Positions 17,462 through 25,927 of a stretch of DNA of 64,000 nucleotides are shown here, in pieces. Source of the stretch: Aliivibrio sifiae (lineage in GTDB: Bacteria > Pseudomonadota > Gammaproteobacteria > Enterobacterales > Vibrionaceae); assembly GCF_002954715.1 (NCBI RefSeq), contig NZ_MSCP01000001.1:1268781-1332780 (forward strand). Reading direction: 5' to 3'. The translations under genes were made by a program, and so were the position numbers. The stretch's first letter is position 1; each line of letters begins with the position of its first letter. Under the pieces are notes generated by a model. The model was given only the letters and a program-made list of their open reading frames with translations, did no database searches and was not told the DNA's origin.

Positions 17462-18013
17462 TTACTTCTTCTTAGGGGCCAACACCATAATCATCTGGCG
17501 ACCTTCAATTCTCGATGGGAAAGATTCAACTAGAGCAAACTCTTCAGTATCCGCTTTCAAACGATTAAGAACGTCAACACCGATGTTTTGGTGAGCCATT
17601 TCGCGGCCACGGAAGCGAATTGTTACCTTCACTTTGTTGCCGTCTTCAAGGAAACCAGTCAGGTTGCGTAGTTTTACCTGATAGTCTCCAATATCAGTTC
17701 CAGGTCTAAATTTAATTTCTTTAGTCTGAACCTGTTTTTGTTTTTTCTTCTGTTCTTTAGCAGCCTTAGCCTTTTCGAAGAGGAATTTGCCATAGTCCAT
17801 CACACGACAAACTGGTGGCTCGGCATTCGGGCTGATTTCAACTAGATCGACACCTGCTGCAAGTGCAACGTCTAACGCTTCATTTAGTGAAACGACACCA
17901 ACTGACTCGCCATCTAGACCTGTAAGGCGCACTTCTTTAACGCCAATAATTTCACCGTTTAGACGATGAGCATTTTGTTTAGCCGGCTGTTGGGCTCTTT
18001 TTCCGCCTTTAAT
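17462..18013 (-). CDS. infC: Translation initiation factor IF-3 (AUU start)
   Basis: 183 residues when read from an ATT codon at 18013. The N-terminus is then (M)[21 protein letters not shown], which aligns with E. coli IF-3 (MKGGKRVQTARPNRINGEI), and the C-terminal domain ends [15 protein letters not shown] start at the first conventional codon in the frame (17932) would lose conserved N-domain residues. GGAGGAATAAGG, overlapping the thrS stop, is the ribosome-binding site, 3 bp from thrS. IF-3 rejects non-canonical starts, so the AUU codon gives negative feedback on its own synthesis, as in E. coli. Confidence 0.95.
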   Translation of the reverse strand: MKGGKRAQQPAKQNAHRLNGEIIGVKEVRLTGLDGESVGVVSLNEALDVALAAGVDLVEISPNAEPPVCRVMDYGKFLFEKAKAAKEQKKKQKQVQTKEIKFRPGTDIGDYQVKLRNLTGFLEDGNKVKVTIRFRGREMAHQNIGVDVLNRLKADTEEFALVESFPSRIEGRQMIMVLAPKKK

Positions 18014-18016
18014 ACC

Positions 18017-19945
18017 TTATTCCTCCACAGTATTGAGCGTTCGGGCACTAACTTCTTGCTGCAGGAATGCAACAAAATCATCAATTTTAAATTTACCCAA
18101 ATCTTTACCTTTACGAGTACGTACTGCAATTTCTCCGGCTTCCATTTCTTGGTCACCACAAACAAGCATGTACGGAACACGTTTCAAAGTATGTTCCCTG
18201 ATTTTAAAGCCAATCTTCTCATTTCTCAAGTCCGCTTTGACTCTAAATCCATTTTTTTGCAGTTTTTTTGCAATTTCTTGTACATAATCAGCTTGTTTGT
18301 CTGTAATGCCCATCACAATTGCTTGTTCTGGCGCCAACCACGTTGGGAAAAAGCCTGCATAGTCTTCAATTAAGATACCGATGAATCGCTCAAGAGAACC
18401 TAAAATCGCGCGGTGAATCATCACTGGTGTGTGACGTTCGTTATCTTCACCTACGTAAGTTGCCCCTAAACGTTCTGGTAATGCAAAATCGAGCTGTACT
18501 GTACCACATTGCCACGCACGGTCCAGACAATCATGCAAAGTAAATTCAATTTTCGGTCCGTAGAACGCACCCTCACCCTCTTGGATCTCGTAAGCGATTT
18601 CCATAGACTCTAATGCAAGGATTAAATCCGCCTCTGCTTTGTCCCACATTTCGTCAGAACCTACACGTTGTTCAGGACGTGTAGATAGCTTAACTACGAT
18701 GTTTTCAAAACCAAATGTTGTGTATGTATCATAAACCATCTCAATACATGATTTCACTTCATCTTGTACTTGTGCTTCTGTACAAAAGATATGAGCATCA
18801 TCTTGAGTAAAGCCACGCACACGCATGATGCCGTGTAGTGCTCCTGATGGTTCATTACGGTGACATGAACCGAACTCAGCCATACGTAATGGCAGGTCAC
18901 GGTATGATTTCAGACCTTGGTTAAAAATTTGAACATGACCTGGGCAGTTCATTGGCTTAATAGCGTATTCACGGTTCTCAGAACTTGTTGTGAACATTGC
19001 TTCTGCGTATTTATCCCAGTGACCAGAACGCTCCCAAAGTACGCGGTCCATCATTAATGGGCCTTTTACTTCTTGGTAATCATATTCTGTTAGTTTTTCA
19101 CGAATAAACACTTCTAGCTCACGGAAGATAGTCCAGCCGTTGTGGTGCCAGAAAACCATACCTGGTGCTTCTTGCTGCATATGGAACAGGTCAAGGTGCT
19201 TACCAATTTTACGGTGATCACGCTTTGCTGCTTCTTCTAGGCGGATAAGGTGTGCTTTAAGCAGTTTCTTATCTTGGAATGCAGTGCCGTAGATACGTTG
19301 AAGCATTTTGTTGTCGCTATTACCACGCCAGTATGCACCAGCAACGCTCAGAATCTTAAAGTTCTGACAGAAGCTCATGTTTGGAACGTGAGGACCACGA
19401 CACATGTCGATGTATTCTTCATGGTGGTATAAACCTGGACGATCGTCTTTAGATACGTTTTCGTCAAGGATTTCAATTTTGTAAGTTTCGCCACGAGCAT
19501 CGAATGCATCGCGAGCTTCTTGCCAGCTTACGTTCTTCTTAATTACTTGGTACTTGGTTTTAGCAAGGTCTTTCATACGCTTTTCAATCTTATCAAGATC
19601 TTCTTGCGTTAAAGAATGCTCCATATCGATATCGTAGTAGAAACCGTTATCGATAGTAGGACCAATCGCCATCTTAGCTTCAGGGAAAAGCTGCTTAACT
19701 GCGTGACCTAAAAGGTGCGCACAAGAGTGACGAATGATTTCTAAACCATCTTCATCTTTTGCTGTGATGATTTCAAGTTGTGCGTCATTTTCAATTAAAT
19801 CACACGCATCAACACGAACACCGTCAACACGGCCAGCGATACAAGCTTTCGCAAGACCTGGACCGATGTCAGCAGCAACATCCATAGTAGAAACAGCGTT
19901 ATCGAATTGACGTTGAGAACCGTCTGGAAGAGTAATTACAGGCAT
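18017..19945 (-). CDS. thrS: Threonyl-tRNA synthetase
   Basis: 642 residues, the family length. An N-terminal TGS domain ([19 protein letters not shown]) is followed by the editing domain with its HxxxH pattern ([16 protein letters not shown]), then the class II catalytic core with zinc ligands in [10 protein letters not shown] and [13 protein letters not shown], and a C-terminal anticodon-binding domain (about 540-642). It charges tRNA-Thr and removes Ser-tRNA-Thr. Its leader has a 7-bp hairpin whose loop mimics the tRNA-Thr anticodon, suggesting E. coli-type autoregulation. First gene of the operon. Confidence 0.98.
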   Translation of the reverse strand: MPVITLPDGSQRQFDNAVSTMDVAADIGPGLAKACIAGRVDGVRVDACDLIENDAQLEIITAKDEDGLEIIRHSCAHLLGHAVKQLFPEAKMAIGPTIDNGFYYDIDMEHSLTQEDLDKIEKRMKDLAKTKYQVIKKNVSWQEARDAFDARGETYKIEILDENVSKDDRPGLYHHEEYIDMCRGPHVPNMSFCQNFKILSVAGAYWRGNSDNKMLQRIYGTAFQDKKLLKAHLIRLEEAAKRDHRKIGKHLDLFHMQQEAPGMVFWHHNGWTIFRELEVFIREKLTEYDYQEVKGPLMMDRVLWERSGHWDKYAEAMFTTSSENREYAIKPMNCPGHVQIFNQGLKSYRDLPLRMAEFGSCHRNEPSGALHGIMRVRGFTQDDAHIFCTEAQVQDEVKSCIEMVYDTYTTFGFENIVVKLSTRPEQRVGSDEMWDKAEADLILALESMEIAYEIQEGEGAFYGPKIEFTLHDCLDRAWQCGTVQLDFALPERLGATYVGEDNERHTPVMIHRAILGSLERFIGILIEDYAGFFPTWLAPEQAIVMGITDKQADYVQEIAKKLQKNGFRVKADLRNEKIGFKIREHTLKRVPYMLVCGDQEMEAGEIAVRTRKGKDLGKFKIDDFVAFLQQEVSARTLNTVEE

Positions 19946-19963
19946 GTTTTATCCTTTACAGTG

Positions 19964-19984
19964 GTGTTGCATACGAAGCAACAC
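19964..19984 (-). promoter_or_regulatory. thrS translational operator: anticodon-arm-like hairpin
   Basis: On the minus-strand RNA the stem GUGUUGC/GCAACAC closes a 7-nt loop UUCGUAU. Read as an anticodon loop, U33 is followed by C34 G35 U36 and A37, the CGU anticodon of a tRNA-Thr. It ends about 18 nt before the thrS ATG and just upstream of the AAGGA ribosome-binding site. In E. coli ThrRS binds such a mimic in its own mRNA and blocks ribosome loading. The structure is read directly; its function here is by analogy. Confidence 0.8.
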
Positions 19985-20106
19985 ATGCTAAAAATTAATA
20001 AGTCTAAATAATAGATTGTTTATATGATGTAAGGATCAATCAACCACACAAAGGTCGGGAACACTTACAAGTTGGTCATTGTACGACTCTTAATCAGCTA
20101 ATGCAA

Positions 20107-20146
20107 AAAAGAATCGAGATCACAAAAATGATGTCGATTCTTTTAT
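20107..20146 (-). terminator. Terminator after the Spo0M-like gene
   Basis: AAAAGAATCGA pairs with TCGATTCTTTT around an internal GATCA/TGAT helix. T-rich on the minus strand, about 30 bp after the stop at 20172. Confidence 0.75.
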
Positions 20147-20171
20147 TATACCTAACCATAGAAAGCGTTAA

Positions 20172-20918
20172 CTACACACGTAATATCTTTTGCACTGCAT
20201 TATGAATCTCAGCACTTGATGCATTCGTATTTAGTGAAAACGACACATATTGGTCTCCGCGATTAAAGCCCATCGAACGATCGACTTCAGCTAAACAATG
20301 AAGAACTTGACCATCGAGAATAAATGACAGCTCTATCTCTTTTTTATTAATGAATCCATTACTTCTAAATTCAATCTCTTGGTAACCGCCTGAATGAGAT
20401 TTAAAGTGACCGCCATTAAGGTAGCCCTGCTCTACATCGGCTTTCACCATTCCAAAACCTGCTTGTTCTATTTGGCTAATAATAGTTTCTGCAACTGGCA
20501 TCGGTTTTATTATGAGTAAATCACGATCGGTTGGGTCAATTGCAAAATCAATATCAAGTACTGTTTCAACCCAAACATCACAATGATTATTACGAACATT
20601 AAGTGCAGTGATTGGCGTTTCATCTGGTAACTTAATCGTAAATTGCATTTCCTTCTTCTCTCCTGCTTGAATTACAAAAGGAGTCACTGCTTGAGTATGG
20701 AATAAGGTTAATGTTTGGTAGCTTGTACTATTATCATTCTCTACTTTTACTTCAGTATTTAGCTTCAAATGAATCGCATCAATTTGTTGTTCAATATTAC
20801 CGCCTTGGATATGCACGGTTCCAATTAAGGTATCACCTTGAAATAATTCTGGGTTTTCTAAAATGGTATCTACCTTTGCGGCACCTATACCTAATGACGC
20901 CTTTAATTTTTTAAACAT
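20172..20918 (-). CDS. Spo0M-like (sporulation-control family) arrestin-fold protein
   Basis: 248 residues beginning MFKKLKASLGIGAAKVDTIL, then ELFQGDTLIGTVHIQGGNIEQQID, typical of the SpoOM family. It is a two-beta-sandwich, arrestin-like cytoplasmic protein with no signal peptide or membrane segment. In Bacillus Spo0M affects sporulation and cytoskeleton-related processes; in non-sporulating Vibrio the role is not known. It follows the M50 protease gene by 61 bp on the same strand, so they may share a transcript. Confidence 0.85.
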   Translation of the reverse strand: MFKKLKASLGIGAAKVDTILENPELFQGDTLIGTVHIQGGNIEQQIDAIHLKLNTEVKVENDNSTSYQTLTLFHTQAVTPFVIQAGEKKEMQFTIKLPDETPITALNVRNNHCDVWVETVLDIDFAIDPTDRDLLIIKPMPVAETIISQIEQAGFGMVKADVEQGYLNGGHFKSHSGGYQEIEFRSNGFINKKEIELSFILDGQVLHCLAEVDRSMGFNRGDQYVSFSLNTNASSAEIHNAVQKILRV

Positions 20919-20979
20919 CCTTTCGTCCTTTATTATATGTTTTATTTAATTCTGCCTGATATAACTTTGAACTTGAAGA

Positions 20980-22062
20980 TTAAGTTCCTAAAATCTGCAT
21001 CGGCAATTGTAACAATGCATCACCGCTACTCGCGAAATACCAAATGATACAAATAAGTGAGCTAACTAAACCTACGTACCACGCAGCAGAAACTAACTGA
21101 CCATATTTATCTAATGGAAGTAAGTGGCTATGATGACGAGCACGCCATTCAAACACTATTTCAAGACTACCCATAATAAGTAAGAAACCAAAAAGTGCGA
21201 GACCTAACTGGTAACTCAATATAACACCACCTATTGCAGCTAATGCGCATAATGTAATACCTAACTTACTGTTCATTGAGAAGCTGATACTTTTAAGTAC
21301 ATGCCCCCCATCTAACGGCAATATTGGCAATAAATTAAATAGATTCAAAAAAGCGTTAAATACAGCAAGCCCTGCAAAAAACATCTCGCCGGTTATCCAA
21401 TAAACTACCATCAATATTAAGGAGAGAATCAAGCCAAAGAATGGCCCCATAATAGAGATAACAACATCTTGCCAACGCGTATTTATTTTCTCATCACTGA
21501 GCGCTAAACCACCAAGGAATGGGATTAAGTAGATACCTTTGGTTTTCATACCAAAGTATTTCATTGCTCGGATATGCCCGTATTCATGAAAGACAAGACA
21601 AGCAATAAGCGATAATGCAAACTCAATAGAAAATAACCATGAATATGCTGCAATACTGGCAGAGGCTAATACTACCTTAATCAGCTTTGCACTTTTTAAT
21701 GCTTTCATACCTAAAGAGACAAGTCCAATTAAGCTAAATTTACGTTCTGCTTTAATTGGTGTATGTGGGATTTGCTTTTCGATATCTTTGGTATTACGAG
21801 TGCCTTCTGCAATTACTTGTCCGTCAAGCATTGCTCGATATTCTATGAGGAAAGGTTGCCATATAACTTTTACCTCTAACCGACAGGTTAATACGTCCTC
21901 ACCTTTATTTAGCTGAAATTCATGTATGTAATGATCCTGATGATCGGCTGAGGCGGCTTGTTGAGCAACTAAGGAGTTACTCCAGAAGACTTGTTGCCAT
22001 CCTGCCATTGATCCTTCTAGGCGTAATGGTTGGCCTAGAAAGTCGATAGATAATAGTTCCAT
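20980..22062 (-). CDS. M50-family membrane metalloprotease (site-2 protease-like)
   Basis: About 360 residues from the chosen ATG. An N-terminal ~120-residue soluble part is followed by a membrane core with the zinc motif HEYGH (in CLVFHEYGHIRAMKYFG) and the second-site motif LPLDGGH (in NLFNLLPILPLDGGHVLKS), the hallmarks of site-2 proteases. Several further hydrophobic helices run to the C-terminus. Its substrate cannot be told. The frame is open to 22101, but AAGGAAA lies just before the ATG at 22062 (MELLSIDFLGQ), so I start there. The Spo0M-like gene follows. Confidence 0.88.
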   Translation of the reverse strand: MELLSIDFLGQPLRLEGSMAGWQQVFWSNSLVAQQAASADHQDHYIHEFQLNKGEDVLTCRLEVKVIWQPFLIEYRAMLDGQVIAEGTRNTKDIEKQIPHTPIKAERKFSLIGLVSLGMKALKSAKLIKVVLASASIAAYSWLFSIEFALSLIACLVFHEYGHIRAMKYFGMKTKGIYLIPFLGGLALSDEKINTRWQDVVISIMGPFFGLILSLILMVVYWITGEMFFAGLAVFNAFLNLFNLLPILPLDGGHVLKSISFSMNSKLGITLCALAAIGGVILSYQLGLALFGFLLIMGSLEIVFEWRARHHSHLLPLDKYGQLVSAAWYVGLVSSLICIIWYFASSGDALLQLPMQILGT

Positions 22063-22123
22063 TATTTTCCTTGAAAGAAGTGTATCGCACCAATAATACA
22101 CATATTGATGTGAGCAGTCGTAT

Positions 22124-22441
22124 TTATACTAAATGGTACGAAATTACGTACAGCTGGCCTTTGTTCGGATAAATCTCTTCGATGATATTTTTTAACTCTT
22201 CGAGCGTCATGTTCTCTTGCTCGGCATGATATTCATTAAGATCATCAAAGTTAATTGGCTCAACAGCATCAATAGCTAAACGACAAAAGCGACGGTTATC
22301 TTCATACGTACTGACTTCTACTTCTGTTCCCACAACGTAATCTTTTTCAGATTCATCACGGATTGTAATTACTTTCTTACTCGATAAAATATCGGCTTCA
22401 AAGCGCTCAAAAAAAGTCATTATGGTTGGTGTTGATTTCAT
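22124..22441 (-). CDS. yqfB: N4-acetylcytidine amidohydrolase (ASCH domain, YqfB)
   Basis: 105 residues, same size as E. coli YqfB (103). ASCH-domain landmarks match closely: FFERFEADILSSKKVITIRDES near the N-terminus and YHAEQENMTLEELKNIIEEIYP near the C-terminus. The E. coli enzyme hydrolyses N4-acetylcytidine and relatives to cytidine and acetate. AGGAAAA is a good ribosome-binding site. A perfect 10-bp hairpin (22460-22485) lies in the spacer after yegD. Confidence 0.9.
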   Translation of the reverse strand: MKSTPTIMTFFERFEADILSSKKVITIRDESEKDYVVGTEVEVSTYEDNRRFCRLAIDAVEPINFDDLNEYHAEQENMTLEELKNIIEEIYPNKGQLYVISYHLV

Positions 22442-22459
22442 TGTTTTTTCCTAATGCAA

Positions 22460-22485
22460 TTCGAGCTGCGACAATGCAGCTCGAA
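22460..22485 (-). promoter_or_regulatory. Perfect 10-bp hairpin between yegD and yqfB
   Basis: TTCGAGCTGC, 6-nt loop, GCAGCTCGAA. It has no U-tract on the minus strand, so it is a poor terminator. It ends about 18 nt before the yqfB start and may stabilise or process the mRNA or affect yqfB translation. Confidence 0.6.
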
Positions 22486-22510
22486 AAGAGAATAATTAAA
22501 GTAAATGTAC

Positions 22511-23863
22511 TTAGCCGAAGCAATAATCTGCCCAGTGTGCTAAACCTGCAGTTACTGAGCCAAAATAATTACCACCTACAATTTCAATATTTGGTAATTG
22601 CTGCTGTAATGCTGCTCGTAAAATTGGAGAGCGAGCCGAACCGCCAGTAACATATATCAGGTCTGGTGTAGTGCCCGCTTGTTGAATGGCTTCTTTCACC
22701 AATTTATTGATATTTTCTTGGGGTTTTGCAATCGCATTAGTCAAATCAGATTGGCTAATTGATAATGACAAACCTTCATCTAAATAACTTAAATCAACAG
22801 CATGTTCCAAATGCTCTGACAAAGCTATCTTTGTTTGTTCTGCATCACGCAACAGTTTGTAGCTTAATTTTTCATCATATAATTTGATTAAACGAGCGAG
22901 CTTTTCAGGTTCTTGTGTATCATTTTTCATCTGTAAAAGATGTTTACGATTAGCAAAACCAAAAAAGTCTAACTGGGCAACAATGTTGTTAATTGCTATT
23001 GGGTTCCAAAATTGCGTCATCGGCAATTCTAAATCTTTATGTGTACGGCTTTTAGACCCTAATAGCGGCATGAATTGACGATGCGCTAAATGAATGTCTA
23101 AATCGTTACCGCCAATACGTGAACCACTGTGAGATAAGATCCCTTTAGTTCGATCATGATTACCACGCCAAGATGGCCCCATTTGAATCATTGAGCAGTC
23201 AGTTGTACCACCACCAATATCCACAATCAGAACCGTTTTATCTTCATTTAGTGTTTGTTCATAATCTAGACCAGCAGCAACCGGTTCAAATTGAAATTCT
23301 ATATTTTTAAAACCAACACGTATTGCTGCACGAGAGAGGATCGAAATAGCCTGACTATTTGCTTCATCACTTTCTGCGCCTTGGAAGTTTACAGGACGTC
23401 CAATTACCGTTGATGTAATGTCTTGCTGTAATTCTTGCTCTGCTTTATTTTTGATATTCTTCATCATTGCAGTCACAAGATCTTCAAACAAACTTACTTG
23501 CACATCACGTAAACCTGAAACACCTAAAAATGATTTCGGTGATTTTACGTAATAAACATCTTCTGGATCTTCAATATAAGTATTCAGTGCAGCTTGACCA
23601 AATGTCATTGATTCTGCATCAACATCAATGTCTTCTTCACGGTTAAAAGAGATTGCGGTGTGAAGTAAGCGTTCATTAATGTCTGTGCTTGGTTGCACTC
23701 CCCAAATACGGAATAGATACTCTGAAACTGCTTCACGTGTAGGCGCACATAAAGCAGAAGGAATAAAGGTACTATCCCCTTCCAGCTTTAATAGCTTCGC
23801 TTGATTATTTTGGATGGTCGCCACTGAGCAGTTGGCGGTTCCGTAGTCAAATCCAATAAACAT
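22511..23863 (-). CDS. yegD: Hsp70-family chaperone YegD
   Basis: 450 residues, the same length as E. coli YegD. It has the actin/Hsp70 ATPase fold: phosphate 1 loop FIGFDYGTANCSVA, phosphate 2 loop VLIVDIGGGTTDCS, and adenosine motif LIYVTGGSARSPILRAAL. It lacks the long substrate-binding domain of DnaK, so it is an atypical, mostly ATPase-only relative whose client is not known. The yqfB gene follows 69 bp later on the same strand. Confidence 0.92.
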   Translation of the reverse strand: MFIGFDYGTANCSVATIQNNQAKLLKLEGDSTFIPSALCAPTREAVSEYLFRIWGVQPSTDINERLLHTAISFNREEDIDVDAESMTFGQAALNTYIEDPEDVYYVKSPKSFLGVSGLRDVQVSLFEDLVTAMMKNIKNKAEQELQQDITSTVIGRPVNFQGAESDEANSQAISILSRAAIRVGFKNIEFQFEPVAAGLDYEQTLNEDKTVLIVDIGGGTTDCSMIQMGPSWRGNHDRTKGILSHSGSRIGGNDLDIHLAHRQFMPLLGSKSRTHKDLELPMTQFWNPIAINNIVAQLDFFGFANRKHLLQMKNDTQEPEKLARLIKLYDEKLSYKLLRDAEQTKIALSEHLEHAVDLSYLDEGLSLSISQSDLTNAIAKPQENINKLVKEAIQQAGTTPDLIYVTGGSARSPILRAALQQQLPNIEIVGGNYFGSVTAGLAHWADYCFG

Positions 23864-23925
23864 TGTTGTACACCTAGCTTCGATAAAAGGGAGCCGATTT
23901 TACTCGCTTGTAGCGACTTTGCCAA

Positions 23926-24474
23926 TCAAAATGAGAAAGATGCTGCAATTCCTACATGATCTTGATTAATTACAGGCATAATCATCACTTGATTTGAGTC
24001 TATATACTTATCTGTCACAAGATATTGAATTGTTGTTGCCAATACAGCTCCAGCAATAACATCTCGCCAATAGTGATGCTCATTCTCGACTCGTGAATAC
24101 CCAACTAAACCCGCTCCTATATAAGCAGGTAAACCATATTCCCACCCGTAGCGAAACTGTAAATACGATGCCCCCTGAAAAGCAGAAGATGAATGCCCTG
24201 ATGGAAAGCTTAAGTCATCCTCTCCATTTGGTCGCTCTTCTCTCACGGTATACTTCAACACTTGTGTTGCAGCTAACGTATAAGTAGCTCCTTTAGCAAA
24301 CATCCAAAAGCCATCGTAATCCTCCTTAAATAAAGCTATCGAGCCTGCAAGAACAGGAATGCCTACAGCACCAATATCTGCCGCCATATCACCTGATTGT
24401 TTTTCTTCTGCATACACAAAGGCGCTCATTATTATGCACGAACTGGCTATTCCTACTTTTATTAACGACTTCAT
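23926..24474 (-). CDS. PAP2-superfamily phosphatase (membrane/periplasmic)
   Basis: 182 residues with a signal peptide (to about residue 22, ...SAFVYAEE). All three PAP2 motifs are visible: KYTVREERP (KX6RP-like), FPSGHSSSA, and YSRVENEHHYWRDV (SRX5HX3D). Members remove phosphate from lipid phosphates such as phosphatidic acid, undecaprenyl pyrophosphate or PGP; the substrate here is not clear. The active site should face the periplasm. Divergent from the DUF3581 gene. Confidence 0.88.
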   Translation of the reverse strand: MKSLIKVGIASSCIIMSAFVYAEEKQSGDMAADIGAVGIPVLAGSIALFKEDYDGFWMFAKGATYTLAATQVLKYTVREERPNGEDDLSFPSGHSSSAFQGASYLQFRYGWEYGLPAYIGAGLVGYSRVENEHHYWRDVIAGAVLATTIQYLVTDKYIDSNQVMIMPVINQDHVGIAASFSF

Positions 24475-24684
24475 TTTTGGCCTTTATTTAATAAATCACA
24501 GCATTAGAGTCTGATTTTTAGGGATTATAAAGAGTTAATCGTGAAGTAATTGTCAATTTATCTACAATTTGAAACGTTTAAATGATTGTTTTTACTTTTA
24601 TTATGACTGGATAGACCATTTGATGATAAGAGATTGGTTATACTAACGCTGTTATTTCATTAGCTAGGTTTTACCAAATATATT

Positions 24685-25392
24685 ATGCAGTTAAATCAAT
24701 ATTTTTCGGAAACAGATAATTCATTCGAATTCACCCGTCAACAAGCAAGTGATTTTGCAAAGAAAGTGGCTGGTGACTTCAATCCTATACATAACGTAGA
24801 CTCAAAACGTTTCTGTGTTCCTGGTGATTTATTGTTTGCCGTTTTACTGTCTAAAACAGGCATTAGTAACAAAATGCATTTTGACTTTGCCGGAATGGTA
24901 GCAGGTGGGACAGCTTTATATATCAATCACCTTGAAGAAGGTGAATATTCATTATCAGATGAAAACGATAAAGAATATTTACACGTGAGTCGTAGCGGTG
25001 AGAAAAATTTAAACCCTGAATTTATTGAACATGTAGTAAAACAATATGTCCAATTTTCTGGTATGAACTTCCCGCACATCATGGTTCCATTAATGGAAGA
25101 AAAGCAATTAATGATTAATTGCCAACGTCCTTTAGTGATTTATGAGAGCATGGACGTAGAATTTACTCGTTTAGATATTTTAACACCAAGCGTTGAGTTT
25201 ACCGGTGCGACGATGGACATCGAAGGTAAACGTGGCCTTGTTAAATTAAACTTCAAATTCACTGAAAATGGTGAAGAAGTTGGTCATGGTACAAAACGCA
25301 TGATTGCCACCGGCTTAAAGACTTATGACCAAGCTGCGATTGATGATCTTGTTGAAAGATTTACCGCATTAAAAGTGGCTTATAATAGCTAG
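24685..25392 (+). CDS. DUF3581 family protein with MaoC-like hotdog motif
   Basis: 235 residues, soluble, no signal peptide. I recognise it as a DUF3581 member, a family found in Vibrio and relatives without assigned function. Residues about 22-50 (ASDFAKKVAGDFNPIHNVDSKRF... PGDLLFAVLLS) contain DxNPIH, the active-site pattern of MaoC-type (R)-specific hydratases, which points to a hotdog fold and perhaps acyl-thioester chemistry. It stands alone, divergent from the PAP2 gene, with a terminator 25 bp after its stop. Confidence 0.8.
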   Translation: MQLNQYFSETDNSFEFTRQQASDFAKKVAGDFNPIHNVDSKRFCVPGDLLFAVLLSKTGISNKMHFDFAGMVAGGTALYINHLEEGEYSLSDENDKEYLHVSRSGEKNLNPEFIEHVVKQYVQFSGMNFPHIMVPLMEEKQLMINCQRPLVIYESMDVEFTRLDILTPSVEFTGATMDIEGKRGLVKLNFKFTENGEEVGHGTKRMIATGLKTYDQAAIDDLVERFTALKVAYNS

Positions 25393-25418
25393 ACTTATAA
25401 AGCACGTAAGTATTTATA

Positions 25419-25446
25419 AAAAGGGAGCATTTTGCTCCTTTTTTTT
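25419..25446 (+). terminator. Terminator after DUF3581 gene
   Basis: AAGGGAGC, short loop, GCTCCTT, then a T-run on the plus strand. Confidence 0.8.
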
Positions 25447-25569
25447 ATATATAAAGCAAGACAAATCACATTCTGTACTATTGTTTTACGACAAATATCA
25501 TACGATACTAATGCTAAGTATAACGATCATGAAGGCGATGAACTTCATGGCATAACAAAGCTGGCTAGA

Positions 25570-25800
25570 ATGAAATCAATCATAAATACAAAAGAACAAG
25601 AGCAAGAGCAATTCAGGCGATCTTCATTAAAAGATCCCCTTTTTGAAAAAACAACATCTCCACTTATAAATAACCATTACACATGCTGTGAATGTTATGC
25701 CGCTTGGTTCGGTAAACCAATCTGTATTACATGTGGAAAAGAAAAATTTGTAGTCATAACAAATTTATATTCCGAGCGAGGTAAATTTGATGTTTTCTGA
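25570..25800 (+). CDS. Possible small zinc-ribbon-like protein (uncertain)
   Basis: An open frame of 76 codons from an ATG at 25570 (MKSIINTKEQEQEQF). Its C-terminal half has paired cysteines, YTCCECYAAWFGKPICITCGKEKF, a CxxC-X10-CxxC pattern fit for binding zinc. The frame is open back to 25432, but that would start inside the upstream terminator, so the shorter form is more likely. No clear ribosome-binding site precedes 25570. It lies in the 535-bp interval between the DUF3581 gene and gyrA, which otherwise holds only terminators. Whether it is expressed cannot be told. Confidence 0.35.
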   Translation: MKSIINTKEQEQEQFRRSSLKDPLFEKTTSPLINNHYTCCECYAAWFGKPICITCGKEKFVVITNLYSERGKFDVF

Positions 25801-25872
25801 TATTGACTTAATAAGATTGAATTCATCTGCGTAATTTCCCCCTAGTAGATGTTATTTCACTTAGTCCCATAT

Positions 25873-25908
25873 ATAAAAAAGCCCGCTTATTTCTAAGCGG
25901 GCTTTTTA
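25873..25908 (-). terminator. Terminator after gyrA
   Basis: AAGCCCGCTTA, TTTC loop region, TAAGCGGGCTT with T-runs on both strands. Lies about 20 bp after the gyrA stop. Confidence 0.88.
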
Positions 25909-25927
25909 AATACATTAAAGTAAGATA

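Noticed and set aside
25432-25569. Longer start for the small Cys-rich ORF
   Set aside because: The first codons would lie inside the T-tract of the DUF3581 terminator, and no ribosome-binding site precedes them.
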